Source: Stomorhina lunata
Taxonomy: Eukaryota > Arthropoda > Insecta > Diptera > Rhiniidae
NCBI GenBank assembly: GCA_933228675.1
Contig: OW121744.1
Span: 95,317,264 to 95,381,263 of the forward strand
Direction of reading: 5' to 3'
DNA: 64,000 nucleotides
Part shown: piece after piece, positions 47,300 through 58,709 of the stretch
How the letters are laid out: every line of letters starts with the position of its first letter
How positions within the stretch are numbered: the stretch's first letter is position 1
The notes under the pieces: model-generated
Seen by the model: only the letters and a program-made list of their open reading frames with translations
What the model was told of the DNA's origin: nothing
The model's database searches: none
Program-made: the position numbers and the translations under genes

Positions 47300-47700
47300 A
47301 GGAAAACTTAAATCTGTTGGTGTTGTTGTTTATGTCTATGAGCAGAGCAATATGTTTCTCTTATTTGCTGTAAAGAGCAAAGCCAAATTTTACTCTTTTT
47401 CTATCGGATCTCTCTCTCTATTGCTGTTAACTTCACATAATCCATTTGTTCAACGTGTGGGTGAGTGTGTTCTTGATCATGTGAGAATGCATTGGAACAT
47501 TCATGAACATTCGTTAGCCGCATTGTTAGTGAAGTCGACGACAGCAGCTCTTTGTTTACATATGCTTAAAACTCTCTTCTCTACTATAAAAGGTTGACGA
47601 ACTGATGTCGTGTCAGAATTTTAATTGAAACCCGTATAAGAGAACAGTGAGTCCAAGAATATTTCTAAAGCAATTTTCTGAAGTGTGTTTAAAGCTGCGA
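47300..47700 (+). promoter_or_regulatory. Promoter-like region, possibly a solo LTR
   Basis: Starts with TGTTGGTGTTGTTGTTTATG and is less AT-rich than its flanks. It has CTCTCTCTCTATTGC, then TATAAAAGG at 47585-47593, and TCAGAA at 47613-47618, about 28 bp downstream, the usual spacing from TATA box to an arthropod initiator (TCAGT-like). A TG start and an internal TATA-initiator pair suit a gypsy/BEL-type LTR, but no second LTR, primer-binding site or polyprotein was found. The 81-codon frame at 47352-47597 overlaps it and is not called. Confidence 0.35.
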
Positions 47701-47788
47701 TTGGCAAAATCTAGCCCGAGGACATTTATCTTTTATATTTTCACACATAGAGTCCCTGAAATGGGCATTTCTTCAAGCCCATGACCTG

Positions 47789-47812
47789 TTTTTTTTTTTT
47801 TTTTTTTTTTTT
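47789..47812 (+). repeat. Poly-T run
   Basis: 24 consecutive T. It could mark the poly-A tail of a minus-strand retrocopy, but no such sequence was identified beside it. Confidence 0.9.
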
Positions 47813-48309
47813 GAAGGTAAAACTTCCAGACATTCGAAGAACATATATAGCGAAATGCTCTCATAATGATTAAGATTCGATCAGAAAACTCTAACTTCTT
47901 AGAAAAGAATCCCTGATAATTCATCAACTCCTAAAAAGTCTACTGCTGAAAGCCTTTGAACAAGTTGTCAAGAAAGCATAGTAAAGGCAGTCATTAACAG
48001 AGGAGAGGCAGGCGACGACATTTTCCTAAGAAAATTAGAGCAAAATCTTCAAGATATTCCCAAATCGGGAACACTTTGCACATGGTTTTGATTCCTTGGG
48101 GTACCTGCTTCACCTTTCACGTGCTTATATTGAAGAAAACCCGAGCCAACATAGTTTTTGTCCAAAGAAAAACGCAAACACTAAATTTTGTAGAGCATTT
48201 TTAATTTGCTGATATCTCCTAAACTACATACGAGATTAAGTTATTTTCTTCTGCAGACTAAAATCATGGTTCTGTATCTAAATTAAATCGACATCAAGAT
48301 TAAAGCCGT
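47813..48309. other. Spacer
   Basis: Slightly GC-richer stretch around 47990-48140, no motif recognised. Confidence 0.4.
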
Positions 48310-48990
48310 GAAACTATTTTTGTCTGACGGACAGACGGGCATACCCCCATTTTCTGTTAATATTTTAGTGTTTCCCTAAGTTTCATATATGGGAGCTATG
48401 GTCAAATGGTGAAAAAATTTTGCACACTATCGGTCATTGACATAAGACATCCTTGTGTTAAGTTTAGTGGCCAAAGATTTTACAGTTGATCATTTATTGG
48501 CATTTAAGTGTATTTTAGGTGAAATTTTGGATGTTTCCGCAAGTTTTTTATTTGGGGGCTATGGTTAAATGTGAACCGATTTCGATGAAATTTTATATGC
48601 TGCCAATGTAAAACTTATATATACCAAATTTTATCATCATAGCTGTTATAATTTATCATTTATTAGCAAATAAGCGATTATTCTAGACGAAGTTTTAAGG
48701 GAGCTATGGTCAAATGTTAACCGATTTTGCCCAATTTCAATAGCAAAATTTTCCAAGAAATGATATTTATGCCAAATTTCAGTGACCTTTATCCTTTCGT
48801 TAAGGCTTTAAGGCTTTCGTGCCAACAACAGACGGACATACAGACAGACAGACGGACATTGCTCAATCGTCTTAGAATTTCATAAGGATTCAGAATATAC
48901 CTTTGGATTTTGAGCCAATTTTAAGGAAATTACAAACGGAATGACAATCTCAATATACCCCCCATTCTTTTTGATGATGGGTATAAAGGA
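48310..48990 (-). mobile_element. DINE-1-like element, type A, truncated
   Basis: Matches 30400-31147 of the type A element in order: CTGACGGACAGACGG, ATATGGGAGCTATGGTCAAA, GACGGACATACAGACAGACA, TTTCATAAGGATTCAGAATA and the terminal CATTCTTTTTGATGATGGGT. The stem-loop end is missing. The GACA tract is short (about 48830-48860). Confidence 0.8.
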
Positions 48991-49068
48991 GAACATCTTT
49001 GACCTTAGCGGTGAAGGGTATCGTATGGTCGGGATTGACCGACTATAGCACTTTCTTACTTGTTTTAT
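48991..49068 (+). mobile_element. 3' end of a DINE-1-like type B element
   Basis: CATCTTTGACCTTAGCGGTG, AAGGGTATCGTATGGTCGGG and GACTATAGCACTTTCTTACTTGTTTT (last part at 49043-49068) match the type B 3' end at 33440-33520. It abuts the 5' end of the opposite-strand type A copy without a gap. Confidence 0.78.
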
Positions 49069-50403
49069 ATCGCTTCATTTATTTATTTAATACATACATA
49101 CAGACTGAACCACTTTAATGGGTCAAACAACCACTTTTGTACAGTATAACGATTTCGTTTCCAAAAATTCGTTAAGTCAATTCGTCTATTGAAGCACAGT
49201 TAGGGCGAAATTCAACGAATTTTCGTGTCCAATTTATTTAAATAAAATAAAAAATACACTTTGGTTTGTACAAATTGTAAATATAGGTTACTTTTGAACA
49301 GTTAACACTTCGTTCGTCTGTTTAACAAATGCAAGTCTCACTGCCAGGTATGCAAAAAAACTTTTTATATTCGATGAAAAATTATCGTTACGAAAAATAC
49401 GTCCCATCAGTTATTTACACTTTTTTGAAATATAAACAATAATGGCTGTATTGAATATCCCTATTGTGCTTAGATTTGCACAAAAGGTAACCAACTTTAG
49501 AATTGCATTAGATATTATACTAAATACATAATTACATAAAAAACTTTATACTTGCAACAGCACGGACGTGCAACTTATTTAAACATTATCAAAACAGGCG
49601 ACAGGTTGCACATACTAAAGTTTAAAATGAATATTTTGGGCCATTGTAGTTTCATAATAAGACGATAATGATAATGCTAAAATAAATACGAGCATAAACT
49701 TTTTAATTATGTTTATTTTTATAAACCAAAAAAAAAAAACAATATTATAAAACAATAAAAGAGATAAAAACATTTTAACACGAAATAATTAATTAAACAA
49801 AATTTTACATGATTTTTCGTATATTCGCCTCGTTTTGAAGCAAATTTCACAAAAAACTGTTGCATTATTACAAAAGTTTTTCATTTCTTTGGAAAACACT
49901 TTTGTTTTCTAACAAAAGTAATATTTTTTTCATCTCAACTCGAGTCATGCTTAAATTCAGGCACAAAAAATTTAACAAAAAGTTAAATAATGCACAAAAA
50001 TAGTTTTCAGCTTTTTTTTCTTGTTGGCGGCTGATGGTGGTGTATTGCATTTTTATGCATAAATACATACTTTATTATAGTTTATTCATATTTACCACAT
50101 TTTGTTGCATAAAAATCACAACTAAAGAGCAGATTGAGGGTTACAATTATTCGGGAAAATGAGGAGGGGTTAAGGAGAAAAACACAAAACAACATGTATT
50201 TTGAAAGTTATTGACACCTACTCGTGATCATGCCGATTATTGTTTAACAAAATGCTTTTTCCTTAAAAAATGTTTTCTTAACTCAAAGTTGTAAAATAAA
50301 CGACAAACAGACAAAAGAACTTTGTTGTCAAATACCCTACAGTAAGTATAAAAAATAATAAAAAGGCAAGAACTTAAAAAAGGATTAAGATATAATTTTT
50401 TTT
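49069..50403. other. Unique AT-rich spacer
   Basis: No gene, RNA or element recognised. The 66-codon minus frame at 49868-50068 is AT-driven. Confidence 0.55.
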
Positions 50404-53203
50404 TTTTAATTTCCTATTAAAATTAAAAATTTTTGAAAAATTTCCTATTAAAATTAGAAATTTTTGAAAAATTTCCTTAAAAATAGGAAATTTTTGAAAA
50501 ATTTCCTTAGAAATAGGAAATTTTTGAAAAATTTCCTATAAAAATAGGAACTTTAAAAAAAAAATCCTATAAAAATAGGAAATTTTTGAAAAATTTCCTA
50601 TAAAAATAGGAAATTTTTGAAAAATTTCCTGTAAAAATAGGAAATTTTTAAAAAAATTCCTATCAAAATAGGAAATTTTTGAAAAATTTCCTATAAAAAT
50701 AGGAAATTTTTGAAAAATATCCTATAAAAATAGGAAATTTTTTAAAAATTTCCTATAAAAATAGGAAATTTTTGAAAAATTTCCTATAAAAATAAGAAAT
50801 TTTTGAAAAATTTCCTATAAAAATAGGAAATTTTTGAAAAATTTCCTATAAAAATAGGAAATTTTTGAAAAATTTCGTATAAAAATAGGAAATTTTTGAA
50901 AAATTTCCTTAGAAATAGGAAAATTTTGAAAAATTTCCTATAAAAATAGGAAATTTTTGAAAAATTTCCTATAAAAATAGGAAATTTTTAAAATAGGAAA
51001 TTTTTAAAAATAGGAAATTTTTGAAAAATTTCCTATAAAAATAGGAAATTTTTGAAAAATTTCCTATAAAAATAGGAAATTTTTGAAAAATTTCCTATAA
51101 AAATAGGAAATTTTTGAAAAATTTAATATAAAAATAGGAAATTTTTAAAAAAAAATCCTATAAAAATAGGAAATTTTTGAAAAATTTCCTATAAAAATAG
51201 GAAATATTTGAAAAATTTCTTACAAAAATAGGAAATTTTTTAAAAATTTCTTATAAAAAGAGGAAATTTTTTGAAAAATTTCCTATAAAAATAGGAAATT
51301 TTTGAAAAATTTCCTATAAAAATAGGAAATTTTTGAAAAATTTCCTATAAAAATAGGAAATTTTTGAAAAATTTCCTATAAAAATAGGAAATTTTTGAAA
51401 AATTTCCTATAAAAATAGGAAATTTTTGAAAAATTTCCTATAAAAATAGGAAATTTTTGAAAAATTTCCTATAAAAATAGAAAATTTTTGAAAAATTTCC
51501 TATAAAAATAGGAAATTTTTGAAAAATTTCTTATAAAAATAGGAAATTTTTGAAAAATTTCCTATAAAAATAGGAAATTTTTGAAAAATTTCCTATAAAA
51601 ATAGGAAATTTTTGAAAAATTTCCTATAAAAATAGGAAATTTTTGAAAAATTTCCTATAAAAATAGGAAATTTTTGAAAAATTTCCTATAAAAATAGGAA
51701 ATTTTTGAAAAATTTCCTATAAAAATAGGAAATTTTTGAAAAATTTCCTATAAAAATAGGAAATTTTTGAAAAATTTCCTATAAAAATAGGAAATTTTTG
51801 AAAAATTTCCTATAAAAATAGGAAATTTTTGAAAAATTTCCTATAAAAATAGGAAATTTTTGAAAAATTTCCTATAAAAATAGGAAATTTTTGAAAAATT
51901 TCCTATAAAAATAGGAAATTTTTGAAAAATTTCCTATAAAAATAGGAAATTTTTGAAAAATTTCCTATAAAAATAGGAAATTTTTGAAAAATTTCCTATA
52001 AAAATAGGAAATTTTTGAAAAATTTCCTATAAAAATAGGAAATTTTTGAAAAATTTCCTATAAAAATAGGAAATTTTTGAAAAATTTCCTATAAAAATAG
52101 GAAATTTTTGAAAAATTTCCTATAAAAATAGGAAATTTTTGAAAAATTTCCTATAAAAATAGGAAATTTTTGAAAAATTTCCTATAAAAATAGGAAATTT
52201 TTGAAAAATTTCCTATAAAAATAGGAAATTTTTGAAAAATTTCCTATAAAAATAGGAAATTTTTGAAAAATTTCCTATAAAATTAGGAAATTTTTGAAAA
52301 ATTTCCTATAAAAATAGGAAATTTTTGAAAAATTTCCTATAAAAATAGGAAATTTTTGAAAAATTTCCTATAAAAATAGGAAATTTTTGAAAAATTTCCT
52401 ATAAAAATAGGAAATTTTTGAAAAATTTCCTATAAAAATAGGAAATTTTTGAAAAATTTCCTATAAAAATAGGAAATTTTTGAAAAATTTCCTATAAAAA
52501 TAGGAAATTTTTGAAAAATTTCATATAAAAATAGGAAATTTTTGAAAAATTTCCTATAAAAATAGGAAATTTTTGAAAAATTTCCTATAAAAATAGGAAA
52601 TTTTTGAAAAATTTCTTATAAAAATAGGAAATTTTTGAAAAATTTCCTATAAAAATAGGAAATTTTTGAAAAATTTCCTATAAAAATAGGAAATTTTTGA
52701 AAAATTTCCTATAAAAATAGGAAATTTTTGAAAAATTTCCTATAAATATAGGAAATTTTTGAAAAATTTCCTATAAAAATAGGAAATTTTTGAAAAATTT
52801 CCTATAAAAATAGGAAATTTTTGAAAAATTTCCTATAAAAATAGGAAATTTATGAAAAATTTCCTATAAAAATTGGAAATTTTTGAAAAATTTCCTGTAA
52901 AAATAGGAAATTTTTGAAAAATTTCCTATAAAAATAGGAAATTTTTGAAAAATTTCCTATAAAAATAGGAAATTTTTGAAAAATTTCCTATAAAAATAGG
53001 AAATTTTTGAAAAATTTCCTATAAAAATAGGAAATTTTTGAAAAATTTCCTATAAAAATAGGAAATTTTTGAAAAATTTCCTATAAAAATAGGATATTTT
53101 TGAAAAATTTCCTATAAAAATAGGAAATTTTTGAAAAATTTCCTATAAAAATAGGAAATTTTTGAAAAATTTCCTATAAAAATAGGAAATTTTTGAAAAA
53201 AAT
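50404..53203 (+). repeat. Satellite family A array, most homogeneous, plus orientation
   Basis: About 90 units of 31 bp (CCTAT at 51313 and 51344). From about 51290 to 53200 nearly every unit is identical, with only isolated changes (e.g. AATTAGG at 52282, TTTCATAT at 52522, TATAAATATA at 52743). The left 850 bp are decayed and contain short or fused units (near 50570, 50990, 51140). The right boundary at 53203 is abrupt. This is the best consensus source: arms GGAAATTTTT and AAAAATTTCC around G, then TATAAAAATA. Confidence 0.97.
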
Positions 53204-55204
53204 TGCTAGAAATATAGTAAAGTTTGAAGAATATCGATGTAGTTGCTCTAATATTCGTGGTTTTCCCTTTTTAATTTTCCTTTCTTTTGTTATTTGTTAG
53301 AGGGGGGGAATCACAAAAAAAAAATCTTAATGTATTGTTATGTGAATAAAAAGAAATATTTTCCGATAAAAAAAGTTTGAATAAAAAATACTTAATGCAT
53401 AAACGTGTATATATGTTTGTTGGTTTGTTGGTTGCAAATGTTGCTAAAAGGTGTTGGTTGGTTGGTCTTTAGCAGTGGTCTTTAAGTCTAAGCTGGCAAA
53501 GAGTTATTTCCAAGGAGTCTAAATCGTGCATTTAGGCATAATTCGTGTTTTCATTATTGTGTTTTTCCTTTTTTTAACTCTTTTTTGTAACTTTTCTTAG
53601 CTTGTTTTCTTAGACAGAATAATATCTTTTATAGTTGGTGTTTGTTTGATAGTGACTGCATATTAGTTGACTATTAGGAATTGATGTGTCAGTTAGTCAG
53701 TAAGTAACAAAATTTCAAATAAAAAATAGACAATTTTTTTTTGCTATTATTCCCTTGTAGTTATTTAGCTCTTTTGTTATTATAGTCATAACACCCGAAA
53801 ACTAATAATAAAATGAAAAATTCAGACTTTTTTGCGTGATTTTACTGAGTGTTTGGGACTTTAGCTTTTTTTTTTGGGTTTCATGCCTTGAATTTGTTGG
53901 GTTTCTGTCATAATGTATTGGAAAAATATTAGAAATATCAAAAACTACAACGTGATATGTTAATCAAAATGTCGAACATTACTAAATAATCATGTTATGT
54001 AATATTTACTGCATGAATAAATATGATTTTGTCTTAACAAGATTAATAGAAAATTTTGGTTGGGGAAAAATTATGAAAAAAAATGTTTGATATATGAGGT
54101 GGTAGTTAAAATTTGCCATATCTAATGGTACCAATTAGTTTTTGGGAGAGATAAGGAGAAACTGAAAATATCACGATATTTTTGGCATTTATAAAAAAAA
54201 ATTGAAAATTTTTGGATATAAAGTTAATAAGTGCAAATTATTTTTCATGAAAATTTTCAACTAATTTGTAGCCATATTTGAAGCTTTATATTTCGTATAG
54301 GGCAAAAAAGTTCATAGACTTACCACCACTTTATCTGCAAACATCACCACGATCTTAATATACTCTAAGTGATGTTTGAAATGTTAGTCTAACAAACATC
54401 TTTAATTACAGCGATCGACTCACTATCACATGTTCCAATTTAACGATGTCTGTACTTCCATCCGTACGGCCAAATTGACCACCGATACGATAGATTTAAA
54501 GCTTATGTTATTTTTTTAGAATATAATAAAAACCTAGATGCTTTAAATGCTTTATTTTGCCCCACTGTTCAACGACATAATACCACAAACTTTGTACCTT
54601 AAACTATACCTAAAGTCTCCCCTGATACCTTTAAAATTTTACGATTCTAAATCGAATTTCTTAATAACTTCAACATTATTCCATTATTAATACTAAATAT
54701 AATAGAAATTTTCAAACTCCTGGGAATATTAAACTTTCTAAACATTTCTATGGAAAAAGCGTTAATAGCTTAAACTCCACACAATTGTTTCAGAAACAAA
54801 AAGCGACATTAAGAACTTAATTATTCATTAACATAAAAAAAACACAACAAAAGAACTAAAAACTAACAAATATTCCGAAAACGTACAAAATAATTTCATA
54901 CTCCTCCTATGCGGATAGAGAAACCTAAATTGGCCAACTGCCTGCCTGCCTGCTTTCTGCCATGGCCAATGAAAACATTTTAGCTTAGCAAATTTATAAA
55001 TGAATTCAATTAAGTATTGCAATTTAAAACAATAAATATTTAAAGAGGCTATTAAATGCTAATACACACAAACACTCTGGCATAAAATAAACGTTAAACT
55101 ACTACTAATGCTCCAATTTAACCGCTACAAATAACCAAGGAAATCAAAACATCAGAAAAGTCTAATTAAGGAAAACTCTAAGAACTAACAGAGACTGTAA
55201 TTAA
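53204..55204. other. Unique AT-rich spacer
   Basis: No gene or element recognised. A GGTTTGTTGGTTG-type simple stretch lies near 53420-53465. The 64-codon minus frame at 54828-55022 has no motif. Confidence 0.55.
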
Positions 55205-56480
55205 ATAGAAAATTTTTTAAAAATTTCCTATTTAATTATAAATGAGAAATTTATTAAAAATTTCCTATTAAAATAGGAAATTTTGGAAAAATTTCCTATA
55301 AAAATAAAAAATTTTTGAAAAATTTCCTATAAAAATAAGAAATTTTTGAAAAATTTCCTTTAAGAATAAAACATTTTGAAAAATTTCCTATAAAAATAAG
55401 AAATTTTTGAAAAATTTCCTTTAAAAACAGGAAATTTTTGAAAAATTTCCTATAATAATAGAATAATTCCCTATAAAAACAGGAAATTTTTGAAAAATTC
55501 CCTATAAAAACAGGAAATTTTTGAAAAATTTCCTATAAAAATATGAAATTTTTGAAAAATTTCCTATAAAAATAGGAAATTTTTGAAAAATTTCCTACAA
55601 AAATAGGAAATTTTTGAAAAATTTCCTATAAAAATAAGAAATTTTGGAAAAATTTCCTATAAAAATAAGAAATTTTGGAAAAATTTCCTATAAAAAATAG
55701 GAAATTTTTGAAAAATTTCCTATAAAAACAAGAAATTTTTGAAAATTTTCCTATTAAAATAACAAATTTTTGAAAAATTTCCTATAATAATTTTTGAAAA
55801 ATTTCGTATAAAAATAAGAAATTTTGTAAAAATTTCCTTAAAAAGAAGAAATTTTTGAAAAATTTCCTTAAAAAGAAGAAATTTTTGAAAAATTTCATAT
55901 CAAATTAAGAAATCTTGGAAAAATTTCCTATAAAAATAAGAAATTTTTGAAAAATTTCCTATAAAAGTAAGAAATTTTTGAAAAATTGTTTATAAAACTA
56001 CGAAATTTTTGAAAAATTTCTTATAAAACTAATACATTTTTAAAGAAAATTTCCTATAAAACTAGGAAATTTTTGAAAAATTTTCTATTAAAATCAGACA
56101 TTTTTGAAAAATTTCCTATACAAATAAGAAATTTTTGAAAAATTTCCTATAAAAATAAGAAATTTTTGAAAAATTTCCTATAAAAATAAGAAATTTTTGA
56201 AAAATTTCCTATAAAAATAAGAAATTTTTGAAAAATTTCCTATAAAAATAAGAAATTTTTAAAAAATTTCCTATAAAAATAAGAAATTTTTGAAAAATTT
56301 CTTATAAAAACAAGAAATTTTTAAAAATTCCTATAAAAAGAAGAAATTTCTTGAAAAAAAATCATAAAAAAATATAAAAATTCCTATAAAAATAAGAAAC
56401 AAATTTTTCTATAGAAATAGGAAATTTTTTAAAATTTTCCTGTAAAAATTAGAAATTTTTTAAAATTTTTCTATAAAAAT
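55205..56480 (+). repeat. Satellite family A array, plus orientation
   Basis: About 41 units, moderately diverged, most with the ATAAGAAA variant. Cleanest at 56110-56290. Runs into reverse-orientation units near 56480. Confidence 0.94.
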
Positions 56481-56735
56481 AAGAAATTTTTCAAAAATTT
56501 CATATTTTTATAGGAATTTTTTCAAAAGTATTTTTAAAGGTTTTTTGAATAATTCCTTTTTTTAACGAAATTTTTCAAAAATTTTTTTTCTTTGTAAGAA
56601 TTTTTTAAAATTTTTAAAGAAAATTTTTCAAAAATTTCCCATTTCTATAGGAAATTTTCAAAAAATTCCTATTTTTATAGAAAATTTTTAAAAATTCTTA
56701 TTTTTTTAGGACATTTTTTTTTAAATTTCCTATAA
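56481..56735 (-). repeat. Family A units, minus orientation, decayed
   Basis: About eight decayed units with T5-C-A5 and TATTTTTATAGG, forming a short inverted arm against the preceding plus array. Confidence 0.85.
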
Positions 56736-58709
56736 ACCATAGACGATAGTTTAAATTTAGCTTCCTCCAATATTGTTTCCTGGGATTTCCATTACCAACT
56801 AAGTCGATACAAATGGTGTTTCGTACAATTTCCCACTTAAATAAATGTTTAGTACAACAAATTCAACGCAACAATATAAATAATTCTACCTTAATATTGT
56901 ATTACAAAATAGGCAAATTCTGTTTACATCAGTCAAAAGTATTAGAATTCACACAGAACATATGTATGGATGTGCGTTTGTGTGTATGCGCTTGATTTTT
57001 TAATGAAAAGCTCTGTACGCGGCTAAATGAGGTAAAGGGAAATTTAGTTAAGGTGGATTTACACTAACATTTAAACTGGCAAATGACCAAAATCCCATAT
57101 CAATCAATTTCAAATACGACTAGTGGCGATAAAGTTAATGTTTTGTACATTGAAGCTTTATACGTTATAAAAAGCTTTTGGCAAGCAGAAGGAGGTAAAA
57201 CAAAAAACAGCGACAAGAATAGCAGAAGGTAACAACAATAGAAAGTACAATAGTACTTTGGTTTGTGGGACATTAGGAAGATCCCAAGTAGTACTAGTAT
57301 CAATTAAGGAAAAATAGGCCTAGAATACTTATTTAATTAATTTAATTAGAGTGTTATGCGCCTTAAAGTATACTAAGTTTCTGATATACTGAAATCTTCT
57401 TTATAATTTAGTTCTTTGCTTATTAGTTGGGAACTTGGAATGCTGTTGGACTTTAAGGTGAATCATTTTCGTTTGTTTTTGTATTTCCACATTTATGCGT
57501 CAGTCTAATATCACCACATTAGTACTACAAATGTATTTTAAATACATACATAAGTGAGTGTTAGATGCGTCAAACTATTTGGTTTCAGAACCGATAAATA
57601 ATGATTTCAAAGACAATTTTCCATGTTAATTATTCCAAGCTTTTTCTTTGAATTTTGGCATCAACAAGTAATTTGACCATCACAAGTTTATTTATTAAGT
57701 TCCTGATCTTCTGATTGTTATTGTTATTTAACATTTTAAATGAAGAAATATGTAGTAACTTCTATCCGCATGAACTTTGATTTAAAGCTTCAACTGCATG
57801 AATAGAAAGGAAATATGAACCCCCAAATACTTATTATGTACTACATTTTTAGCAACAAACATTTTTTGAACATCCCTAAAGTATGTTATAAAATATTTGC
57901 CTTTTTTTAAAAAAACAAGCTTGATTATAATTCAAGTAATTCAGCTTCGCACGACTTTAATAAAATACATTCCTTTATTGTTCTGTCTCACATGCGTGAC
58001 GGGAGGGGTATGGTAAATTTGACCTGAGGTTGAATTAACCTTAGATTAAATAAAACCACTAAATGTATAACACCAGCATATAAACCAATACGCTCAAAGG
58101 CAAACGAGCATGAAGGCATTTTCTATATGGCAACAAATAAACCAAAAACTAATGCAAACATATTTAAACATACAAACACACAAAAATAGGTCTACAAAAT
58201 GATCGATTTTTGGTTATGTACCGGGAAGCACAAACATACCTAAATAAGTGCATTTAGAACATATACTAAAAAAACCAATAGTAACAAAGGAAGATCTGCC
58301 ATCGAAATTTTGAAAAAGCTCTAGACATTTACATGTTTGATTACCTTTGGAAATGTGTAGTCTTTAGGTGCTACCAAAAAGCTGACGCCCGATTTTCTAA
58401 ATCACTTAGCGGTCTTTTATGTTGGACCTGCTGGGACCTTGCTTAAATATAATTTTGCCTACTTTTAACGTTTAGAAATGCTTAAAGTTTTGAATTACCT
58501 AAACTAGGCCATTTCGATGAAAAAGACATGAAAACACTCGCATACAAATTATGACATTATAAACATGTTAGAATAAACATTTAAGCCGTTAGCTAAAACG
58601 ACACTATAACTATGTTATATGTTTAATATCTTTTACCCATAACCATATTACTATAATAATAACCCAGTAAACCAAAAAGGGGGAGGTATCTGATCCGCCT
58701 TTATTAAGA
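56736..58709. other. Unique AT-rich spacer
   Basis: No gene or element recognised. Small frames at 56813-56995 (+) and 57100-57303 (-) lack motifs. Confidence 0.55.

Noticed and set aside
47789..47812. Poly-T run as the tail of a processed pseudogene on the minus strand.
   Set aside because: No coding or exon-like sequence was recognised on either side.
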